From DASTPP01 sp035762175 (GTDB lineage Bacteria; Myxococcota_A; Polyangia; Polyangiales; Polyangiaceae): a stretch of 29,287 nucleotides of DNA. Both the position numbers and the translations under genes were made by a program. The DNA lies in contig DASTPP010000235.1 in NCBI GenBank assembly GCA_035762175.1, positions 1 through 29,287 of the forward strand. The letters run 5' to 3'. Position 1 is the first letter of the stretch, and each line of letters begins with the position of its first letter. The notes under the pieces are model-generated. The model searched no databases, was not told the DNA's origin, and was given only the letters and a program-made list of their open reading frames with translations. Positions 1-7,039 of this stretch are shown one piece after another.

Positions 1-133
1 CGCGCGGGCTCAGGTCGACGGGCGGGGTCCAGCGGGTCATGGCCGGGCGGCCATCGCGGCTCCCTCCCGCGGCGTCGAGCGTGCGCGTCTGCGCAGCCCT
101 CGTGCGTCAAGCGGAATTAACCCGACTGGTGTT

Positions 134-299
134 CTAGGCTCTGTCGGACGAAGGCTCCCGTCGCCCGGCGCCCGATCCGCGGCGCCCTCGGCCGGGGTCG
201 GGAGCTCGAACTCCGGGCGGATTCCTTCGCCCCCGGCCCCGGCCGACGGCGTGCGTCTCGGCCGCCGCGCTCGGTCCGCCTTCGTCCGACAGAGCCTAG
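134..299. mobile_element. MITE-like element with 21-bp inverted termini
   Basis: Positions 134-154 and 279-299 are exact 21-bp inverted repeats (left end begins CTAGGCTCTGTCGG, right end finishes CCGACAGAGCCTAG). The 124-bp interior has no credible gene. Both ends carry CTAG (134-137 and 296-299). This fits insertion at TA/CTAG by an IS630/Tc1-type transposase, a preference known for that family, so the unit looks like a non-autonomous miniature element of about 160 bp. No transposase lies in the window. It directly abuts a 5'-truncated toxin gene. The first 133 bases to its left contain no gene I can support. Confidence 0.72.
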
Positions 300-571
300 A
301 GCGTGCGCCAGGTCGCTCGGGTACGGCCGCATGCTGCGTTGTTTCGCTGCGGCCTACCTTGGTAGTCGACCGGTTCGTCGACCAACTCGCGCACGCGTTC
401 TCGCTGCTCGACTCGGGGCTCGCCGACGGGCCCGAGGTCCAGCTCAAAGACGGGTGGTACGTTCGGCGCTGGCTCGTATCGCCGCTCCTGCTCTTCTACG
501 AGCGCGACGGGCGCGAGGTCATCGTGCGCCGCATCCGTCACGGGGCGCAGCGGCCGATCACGCGGCGCTGA
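300..571 (+). pseudogene. ParE/RelE-type toxin, 5'-truncated remnant
   Basis: From about position 362 the frame reads VVDRFVDQLAHAFSLL and, further on, GPEVQLKDG, VRRWLVSPLLLFYERDG and VIVRRIRHGAQRPITRR. This is the C-terminal two thirds of a ParE/RelE-superfamily toxin: helix 2, then the beta strands with the family's 'FY...V.R..HGAR' ending. Family members are about 95-100 residues and begin with a strand-helix segment that is missing here. The frame instead continues back into the right end of the MITE-like element. The neighbouring frame just upstream reads FAAAYLGS (346-369), which resembles the end of helix 1, so a one-base frameshift near 362-370 is possible as well as truncation. No antitoxin gene is seen upstream. 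In ParE-type systems the toxin poisons DNA gyrase or cleaves mRNA; this copy is probably inactive. Confidence 0.55.
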
Positions 572-651
572 CGCGTGCCCCCCCCGGCCCCGCGCCCGCT
601 ACGCCCCTCCCCTTGCCGGCGCCGAAGGCTTGGGCGGTCGAGCGCCGGCGC

Positions 652-993
652 CTACGCCTCGCGCGGGCGCCGGCGCCGCCGCGACGTGCCCGCCGGCTGG
701 ATGCCGTACGCGTCGAGACGCCGGTAGAACGTGCGCCGCGGCATGCCGAGGGCCTCGGCGGCGCGCAGGCGGTTCCCCCGGTGGCGCCGCAGCGCTTCGA
801 GGATGCGCCAGCGTTCGGCCCTCTGGTGGGGCGTCAGCGGGGGCGGGGCCTTCGCCACGCGGGCGGCGGCGGCCGGCGGTCTGGGGTGTGCCACCGCGGC
901 CGCGGCGGCACGCCGGGGGGCGGCCGTTGCGAGCGGGCGACGGCCGCGATCGGCAGCGCGTTTCGGCCTGAGTGGTGGCGTCGAATCAGGCAT
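652..993 (-). CDS. Small Fis-type helix-turn-helix DNA-binding protein
   Basis: The 113-residue product has a basic Ala/Pro/Arg-rich N-terminal half (residues 1-52) and a C-terminal HTH_8/Fis-type domain (about 56-97). The helices are RWRILEALRRHRGN, RLRAAEALGM and a recognition helix MPRRTFYRRLDAYGI, followed by a very basic tail (RRRRRPREA). This domain is the DNA-binding module normally found at the end of sigma54-dependent activators. Here it stands alone, without an AAA+ domain or receiver. I chose the ATG at 993 because the open frame upstream loses protein character and the palindrome at 1001-1018 would otherwise be coding. No clear Shine-Dalgarno sequence precedes it. It ends 80 bp from the end of the convergent toxin remnant. 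It may be autoregulated through the palindrome. Its target genes are unknown. Confidence 0.6.
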   Translation of the reverse strand: MPDSTPPLRPKRAADRGRRPLATAAPRRAAAAAVAHPRPPAAAARVAKAPPPLTPHQRAERWRILEALRRHRGNRLRAAEALGMPRRTFYRRLDAYGIQPAGTSRRRRRPREA

Positions 994-1391
994 GGCGTCG
1001 GTGTGCCATGTGGCACACTCCACGTCAATCCCTGGCGGGCGTTCGAGAGCCTGGACGTCCGGACGGCTTGCCCCCCTGCTTCTCCCCGCACCTGCCGGCC
1101 GTCTGCCTGAGCGGCCCGGCGCCTGCCGCCTCCCCGCGGCCGTGTCGTCACCCCTTCCGGGCCAGGGCGGTGCGGGCGAGCGGGCCTGGCCTGCGGCCCC
1201 CGGCGCCCCACCTCGCCGGCGGGGCCGCCGGCTCTCCGTAGGCGACGGGCGCGCCGACCTGCTACGCCCCGTGCCCCCTGACGACGCGGCGAAGCGCGAG
1301 GTCGTCCGCCGGCTCGGCGGCGTGGTAACGTGACGGTAACGGCCCTCCGGGCCGCGCCGAAGGGAGGCCCGAAGGAAGCCGAAAAGAGTAG

Positions 1392-1406
<15 letters not shown>
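994..1406. other. Gene-free stretch between HTH gene and tRNA
   Basis: Apart from the palindrome near its left end, I see no supported gene here. Open frames cross it on both strands, but they are Arg/Pro/Ala-rich with no domain and no ribosome binding site, as expected by chance at this GC content. It should contain the tRNA promoter, but I cannot identify -35/-10 elements with confidence. Confidence 0.5.
1001..1018. promoter_or_regulatory. Palindromic operator candidate before Fis-type gene
   Basis: The sequence GTGTGCCATGTGGCACAC is two perfect 8-bp arms (GTGTGCCA / TGGCACAC) around a 2-bp centre. It sits 8-25 bp upstream of the ATG of the leftward Fis-type HTH gene. A dimeric HTH protein would recognise this kind of site, and autorepression is the simplest reading. 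I tested it as a sigma54 -24/-12 element: TGGCAC is present, but no GC follows at the required spacing. Confidence 0.5.
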
Positions 1407-2120
<714 letters not shown>

Positions 2121-2652
2121 TGGCGCCCATGGCTCTTATCCCGCCCCGAGGCTCGTTCTTGCGCTGGCGCCCCGGTGCGACGCGCTGCCGACCCGCGATG
2201 CCGTGCGGTGCGCGACGTCTACTGGGGCAGGTCGGCGAGCGCTCGGTTCTGTCGCGCCGTCCTTCTCGTCCTCGCAGTTCTCGAGCAGGGTGGGCCTGGT
2301 GAAGACTCACTTGAAGGTCTTGGTCACGCCGCCCTCGGTGGCCGAGCCCGAGGCGTAGACGCCGGCGTTCGGTGCGCCCACGAGGGGGGAGTCTTCTTCG
2401 GCCGCGCCGGGGCCGAGCTGAGTCGAGTCGTCGAGGGGCCCGAGCCGGCAGCTCGCCGCGCGGCGGCCGGGCGAGGTGCGCCAGCCGGGCGCCCCCGTCG
2501 CGGCCGAGGGTGGCCCAAGGCGACGCCCGACCTCCGCGGCCGGGGGGGAGGCGCTCGGCCGACGCGCGCATCGGTGCACCCGTTCGACCTCCGTGAGGGC
2601 GGCCCAAAGCGAACTGGCTGGCGCGCACTTCAGGGCGACCAAGGGCGGAGCG
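2121..2652. other. Gene-free stretch upstream of uptake operon
   Basis: I see no gene I can support. A leftward frame from about 2642 to 2307 ends in a protein-like segment (GAPNAGVYASGSATEGG), but it has only a TTG start, no ribosome binding site and no recognisable domain. It could be the tail of a decayed gene. The rest is ordinary high-GC sequence. Confidence 0.4.
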
Positions 2653-2661
2653 TTGACAGGG

Positions 2662-2684
2662 GGGAAAGGTGCATGTACTTTCCC
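2662..2684. promoter_or_regulatory. Dyad upstream of Fur-like box
   Basis: GGGAAAG (2662-2668) and CTTTCCC (2678-2684) are perfect 7-bp inverted arms around GTGCATGTA. The inner GTGCATGTAC is itself nearly palindromic. It lies just 5' of the -35-like TTGACT and downstream of another TTGACA (2653-2658). It could be a second operator for the uptake operon, or a hairpin if transcription starts further upstream. The cognate regulator is unknown. Confidence 0.35.
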
Positions 2685-2719
2685 TTGACTTGAAATTGTA
2701 AGTCATTTTCAATTTTAAT
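2685..2719 (+). promoter_or_regulatory. Candidate promoter overlapped by Fur-like operator
   Basis: TTGACT (2685-2690) is followed after 17 bp by TTCAAT (2708-2713), a weak -10; TTTAAT lies at 2714-2719. Within this promoter, positions 2692-2710 read GAAATTGTAAGTCATTTTC. By my count this matches 13 of 19 positions of the E. coli Fur consensus GATAATGATAATCATTATC. A 23-bp dyad (2690-2712; 9-bp arms with one mismatch, 5-bp spacer) covers it. This AT-rich island in very GC-rich DNA, directly upstream of a TonB-dependent receptor, is where an iron-responsive Fur repressor would be expected to block RNA polymerase. Confidence 0.6.
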
Positions 2720-3052
2720 AAACCCTTTGCCACCCGTGAACTGGCGGTGCCTTCTCAGCTCGGTCGTGACGCGTTGTCCCAAGAGCTATCTCCCTGTGAT
2801 TTTTGCGGGCCGAGCGCATTTGTGACGGGCCCTGGCGCCCGGGCTTCGGGCGTTTCGGGGCACGGAGGCGGGCGGGCAGGCGGCCAACCGGGCGGGGGGG
2901 GTCGGGCGCTTTCGGGGTTTTGGGTTCGGCCCCTGGGCCTTGGGGGCGCGCTACCCGGTCAGCGTCTGGGCAGACTGCCGCCGGGCAGCACGACATCGAC
3001 CGAGTCGAGCTCTGCTCGGCGGAAGCCCGGCCGGTGGGCGCGGCGGGCGGCC
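2720..3052 (+). other. Long leader before receptor gene
   Basis: About 330 bases separate the candidate promoter from the start I chose for the receptor. The receptor frame is open through this stretch back to a GTG at 2747, but the translation (Gly/Arg/Pro-rich, no domain) would put about 100 residues ahead of a good signal peptide, which is implausible for an exported protein. I find no small gene, riboswitch or clear terminator here. Confidence 0.4.
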
Positions 3053-5629
3053 TTGAGCCGGCTCGCTCGCTTGCTTGCCTCGTTGGCGTTGCTTGGTGCC
3101 GCCCCCCGGGTCTACGCACAAGACGCTGGCGGCGACAGCGCGACGAGACCGCCTGATGTGCGGCCGCCGCGGCTTGTCGAGTTCGTCGACGCGGGCTACC
3201 CGCCCGAGGCGCTGGCCGCCCGGCGAGAGGGGCGCGTCGTGCTGCGGCTCACGATCGACGTCGAGGGCCGCGTCACGCAGGCCGAGGTCGTCGGGGCCGC
3301 CGGCGAGGGCTTCGACGAGCCCGCCCGTCAGGCGTCGTTGCGCTTTCGCTTCGAGCCGGCGCTCCGCGGCGGCGCGCCCGTCGCTTCGCGCATCCTCTAC
3401 ACGTATGAGTTCCGGCTGCCGCCGCCCGAGGCCGGTGCGGCGCCGGGGCCCGAGGCGGGGTCGTCGTCGGGGCCCGAGGCAGGCGCGACGCCGGGGCCCG
3501 AACGGTCCGGCGCCGGCGCGGTCGCAGGGCCGAACGCCGGGGGCGGGCCGTTCCGGTCGCCGGAGCCGGCGCCCGCCGCGCGCGAGGTCACGGTCCACGG
3601 CGTCACGCCGGCCGAGCGCCTGCGCCAGTCGGCCCAGGCCGTCACGGTGGTCGAGACCGAGCAGGCGAAGCGTCAGACGGCGGATCTCGGCGAGGTGTTG
3701 GCGCGCGTGGGGGGGGTGGGCGTGCGGCGCAGCGGCGGCCTCGGCTCGGACACGCAGTTCTCTCTCAACGGCCTGACGGGCGATCAGATTCGCTTCTTTC
3801 TCGACGGGGTGCCGCTCGACGTCGCGGGCTACCCGTTCGGCATCGCCAACGTGCCGGTCAACCTCGTCGAGCGGGTCGAGATCTACCGCGGCGTCGTGCC
3901 GATTCGCTTCGGCGCGGACGCGCTCGGCGGCGCGGTCAACCTGGTGACCGACCAGCGGGTGCGCGGCACGGGCGCGTCCGCGTCGTATCAGGTGGGCTCG
4001 TACGACACGTACCGGTACACCGTGGGGGCCCGCCACCTGCACGAGCCGAGCGGCTTCTTCACGCGGGTCAACGGCTTCTTCGACGACGCCCGCAACGACT
4101 ACCCGATGCACCTCGACGAGGTGCCGGGCGAGGGGGGGCGGGTCGGCCCGGCCCGCGTCCACCGCTTTCACGACGCCTACCGGGCATGGGGCGGGGGCGT
4201 CGAGGCGGGCTTCGTCGACCGCCCCTGGGCGCGGCGCCTGCTCGCGCGCGCCTTCGTGACCGACTACGACAAGCAGTGGCAGCACGGCGTGCGGCCACGG
4301 GGCGCGCCCTACGGCGAGGTGACGAGCGGCGAGAGCACGGCGGGCGCGACGCTGCGCTACGAGCACGTGCTCGGCCGCGGGGTGTCGCTGCAGGCGGTCG
4401 CCGGCTACGCCTACGGCCGCGCCACCTTCGTCGACGTGAGCGAGTGCCTCTACGACTGGTACGGGCGCTGCCGGCGCCCGACGAACCCGCGGCAGGGCGA
4501 GAGGAACCCGGGCAACGCCGACGACCAGGTCTTCTGGAAGCACACGGGCTTCGGCCGGGCGCAGCTCGGGTGGCAGTTCAGCCCCGAGCAGGCCGTCCGG
4601 GTTTCGGTCTCGCCCACCCTGGTGACGCGCTCGGGCGACGAGCGGAGGCAGCGCCCCGAAGACCGCGACCCGCTCACCTCGGGCCGGCACCTTTTTACCC
4701 TGGTGAACGGGGTCGAGCACGAGCTCGACCTGTTCGAAGGCCGCCTCGAGAACATCGCGTTCGCCAAGCAGTACCTGCAGACCGCGCGCAGCGAAGAGCC
4801 CTCGTACGGCGGCGCGCCCCCCGTCCGCCGCGAGCGCGACACCCTGCGCTTCGGCCTCGGCGACGGGCTGCGGTACCGCGTCGCGCGCTGGCTCTACGCG
4901 AAGGGGTCGTACGAGTGGGCGACCCGGCTGCCGAGGCCCGACGAGGTGTTCGGCGACGCGGCGTTCGTGGTTCAGAGCCTGGATCTCAAGCCCGAGACCA
5001 GCCACAACCTGAACGCGGGGCTCGCGGCCGAAGCGCGCCCGGCGGGCGCGGGCGCCGTGCGGCTCGAGGTGAACGGGTTTCTGCGCGACGTCGACAACCT
5101 CATCATGCTGCTCGTGCAGTCGAACTTCCGGGCCAGCAAGTACGAGAACGTGTACAGCGCCCGGTCGCTCGGCCTCGAGACGAACCTCGGCTGGGTCTCG
5201 CCGGGCGAGTACGTGGCGCTCGACGGCAACGTCACGTACCAAGACTTTCGCAACACGGCGACCGAGGGCACCTACCGCGACAACGAGGGCGAGCGCGTGC
5301 CGAACCGCCCCTACCTGTTCGCCAACGGCTCGGCGCGCCTGCAGTTCCGGGGGGTCGTGGGCCCGGACGGCGACGTGGCGCTCGCGTGGCACACCCGCTA
5401 CGTCCACGAGTTCTTCCTCGCGTGGGAGGGGGCGGGCCTCGCCGGCTCGAAGGACGTGGTCGGCTCGCAGCTCTTGCACTCGCTCGCGCTCACCTGCCTC
5501 GCCCGCGGCCGGGCGACGGCGAGTTCGACGATCGAGGTTCAGAACCTCACCGACGCGCGCGCCTTCGACTTCTTCGGCGTGCCGAAGCCGGGCAGGACGT
5601 TCTTCTTCAAAGCGACGCTGGAGATTTGA
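3053..5629 (+). CDS. TonB-dependent siderophore receptor with N-terminal TonB_C-like domain
   Basis: This outer-membrane receptor (858 residues from this start) imports a ferric chelate using TonB energy. Residues 1-22 form a signal peptide (LLASLALLGAAPRVYA, cleavage before QD). Residues 40-125 resemble the periplasmic C-terminal domain of TonB (AGYPPEALAARREGRVVLRL ... LRFRFEPALRGG). A Pro/Gly/Glu linker with PGPEAG-like repeats follows (126-175), then the plug (about 178-300; FFLDGVPLD, VERVEIYRG, FGADALGGAVNLVTD) and a beta-barrel to the C-terminus (ends FFFKATLEI). A TonB-like domain in front of a receptor is known in myxobacteria and related groups and may mediate signalling or self-energising; that role is inference. 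The start is TTG at 3053, with a poor ribosome binding site, chosen because it gives a normal signal peptide. The Fur-like site upstream implies induction in iron starvation. The plug and barrel calls are secure; the ligand is inferred from the NRPS genes nearby. Confidence 0.9.
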   Translation: MSRLARLLASLALLGAAPRVYAQDAGGDSATRPPDVRPPRLVEFVDAGYPPEALAARREGRVVLRLTIDVEGRVTQAEVVGAAGEGFDEPARQASLRFRFEPALRGGAPVASRILYTYEFRLPPPEAGAAPGPEAGSSSGPEAGATPGPERSGAGAVAGPNAGGGPFRSPEPAPAAREVTVHGVTPAERLRQSAQAVTVVETEQAKRQTADLGEVLARVGGVGVRRSGGLGSDTQFSLNGLTGDQIRFFLDGVPLDVAGYPFGIANVPVNLVERVEIYRGVVPIRFGADALGGAVNLVTDQRVRGTGASASYQVGSYDTYRYTVGARHLHEPSGFFTRVNGFFDDARNDYPMHLDEVPGEGGRVGPARVHRFHDAYRAWGGGVEAGFVDRPWARRLLARAFVTDYDKQWQHGVRPRGAPYGEVTSGESTAGATLRYEHVLGRGVSLQAVAGYAYGRATFVDVSECLYDWYGRCRRPTNPRQGERNPGNADDQVFWKHTGFGRAQLGWQFSPEQAVRVSVSPTLVTRSGDERRQRPEDRDPLTSGRHLFTLVNGVEHELDLFEGRLENIAFAKQYLQTARSEEPSYGGAPPVRRERDTLRFGLGDGLRYRVARWLYAKGSYEWATRLPRPDEVFGDAAFVVQSLDLKPETSHNLNAGLAAEARPAGAGAVRLEVNGFLRDVDNLIMLLVQSNFRASKYENVYSARSLGLETNLGWVSPGEYVALDGNVTYQDFRNTATEGTYRDNEGERVPNRPYLFANGSARLQFRGVVGPDGDVALAWHTRYVHEFFLAWEGAGLAGSKDVVGSQLLHSLALTCLARGRATASSTIEVQNLTDARAFDFFGVPKPGRTFFFKATLEI

Positions 5630-5691
5630 CGGGCCCGTGGCGCGCGGGCGGCGCGAGTCGGAAGACGAGAGAGAAAGAGAGGAAACTACCG

Positions 5692-6984
5692 ATGTCAGCT
5701 CGAGAGGCGATGGTCATGGTCGCGGCGCTCGCCGCCCTGGGGGCGTTCGCCGGGTGCAGCGGCGACGCCGACAACGGCGGCGGCGTCCCCCTGGGCGGCG
5801 GTACGGGCGGGGGCGGCACGGGCGGGGGTGGCACGGGCGGGGGCGGCGGCACGGGCGGGGGCGCGGCGCCGCCGGCGTTCCTCGTCTCGACGAGGGTTTT
5901 CAGCACCGACGATAGCGCACCGGCGACCTCGTACGTGCAGGTCGTGTCGTCGCTCGACGCGGGGTCGACGCTGGACGTCGCGCGGGCGCTCGAGTTCCCC
6001 GGGGCCGTCCGGGTCCTCTCCGACCCGGCCACCGGGTGGTTCGCGATCGGCGACGGCGAGGCGCCCGTCATCACGCGCTACACGCTCGGCGAGGGCGGCG
6101 AGCTGGTCGAGGGCGACGGGGTGAGCCTCGAGCAGCTCGGCGTGTCGAACCTCTTCAGCGAGGCGCTCTACACCGTCTCGCCGACCAAGGCGTACGTGCC
6201 CGACGGGCAGAGCGGGCAGCTCGTCATCTTGAACCCGGCCGAGATGAGGGTCGAGGGCACCATCGCGCTGCCGCAGACCCTCCGCGAGGGGTATACCGCG
6301 ATTTACAGCTACCGGCCCGTGAAGCGCGAGGGCAAGGTGGTCTTCTCGGTCGGCTGGTTCGACTGGACGAACGACACCGTGGCGCCCGAGACCGGCCTGG
6401 TCGTCGTCGACACGGCCACCGACGCCGTGCGCTACGACGTCGACGCGCGCTGCGGCGGCATCACCCAGCCCTACGTCGCGAGCACGGGCGAGGCGTACTT
6501 CGTGAGCTCGGCCATGGCCAGCGCCGCCTACAAGCTCGGGCGCATCACCCTCAAGCCCTGCGCGCTGCGCGTGCCGGCGGGCGCCGACGCCTTCGCCCCG
6601 GGCGAGCCGGTGCTGCTCGAGGGGCTGACGGCGGGCGCGCTGGCGGGCGACCCCATCCCCGCGGGTGATGGCGCGCTCTACCTGCGCGTGCTCGACGACT
6701 CGCTCGCCCAGATCGCCGGCGACACCGCCACCTGGGCCCTGGCGGGCCAGGCCGCGTGGCACTGGTGGCGCTGGGACCTGGCGGCCGGCACCGCCGCCCC
6801 GGTCGAGGGGCTGCCGCCGTCGCCCGCGAACGTGTCATGGTTCGAGGTGGACGGCCGCGTCTTCGCGATGGAGACGAACGAGACCTTCTCGGAGTCGACG
6901 CTGATCGAGCTGACGGCCGAGGGCGGGCCGGCGCGCGCCTTCGGGTCGCCGGGGTTCTTCCAGGGCGTGGCGCGGTTGCGCTGA
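5692..6984 (+). CDS. Siderophore-operon surface lipoprotein, beta-propeller-like
   Basis: A 430-residue lipoprotein. A signal sequence with lipobox FAGC (Cys22) is followed by a Gly/Thr-rich tether (GGTGGGGTGG pattern, about residues 28-60). A 370-residue secreted domain follows, with repeated short beta segments such as SPTKAYVPDGQSGQLVIL and GLVVVDTATDAVRYD, suggesting a beta-propeller. AGAGGA lies eight bases before the ATG. It follows the receptor by 62 bp and precedes the PepSY gene by 55 bp, so it is clearly in the uptake operon. Lipoproteins of unknown biochemical role occupy this place in myxobacterial siderophore loci. The myxochelin locus protein MxcI may be a relative, but I infer that from context and cannot confirm it from sequence. 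The likely role is ferric-siderophore capture or hand-over at the outer membrane. No catalytic motif is visible. Confidence 0.75.
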   Translation: MSAREAMVMVAALAALGAFAGCSGDADNGGGVPLGGGTGGGGTGGGGTGGGGGTGGGAAPPAFLVSTRVFSTDDSAPATSYVQVVSSLDAGSTLDVARALEFPGAVRVLSDPATGWFAIGDGEAPVITRYTLGEGGELVEGDGVSLEQLGVSNLFSEALYTVSPTKAYVPDGQSGQLVILNPAEMRVEGTIALPQTLREGYTAIYSYRPVKREGKVVFSVGWFDWTNDTVAPETGLVVVDTATDAVRYDVDARCGGITQPYVASTGEAYFVSSAMASAAYKLGRITLKPCALRVPAGADAFAPGEPVLLEGLTAGALAGDPIPAGDGALYLRVLDDSLAQIAGDTATWALAGQAAWHWWRWDLAAGTAAPVEGLPPSPANVSWFEVDGRVFAMETNETFSESTLIELTAEGGPARAFGSPGFFQGVARLR

Positions 6985-7039
6985 GCGCGGGCGGGCGTCG
7001 GCGGGGGCGGGGCCGCCCGGCGCGCGGCGGGGTCGAGGT

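Noticed and set aside
1001..1030. Sigma54 -24/-12 promoter in the palindrome
   Set aside because: TGGCAC is present on both strands, but the GC dinucleotide at the required spacing and the TTGC half are missing.
2307..2642. Leftward 111-residue frame with a protein-like C-terminus
   Set aside because: It has a TTG start without a ribosome binding site, no recognisable domain, and an Arg/Pro-rich N-terminal half typical of chance frames at this GC content.
2951..5479. 842-residue leftward frame opposite the TonB receptor
   Set aside because: It is an antisense shadow of the receptor (Arg/Ala/Val/Glu-biased, no motif). The forward frame has a signal peptide, plug and barrel.
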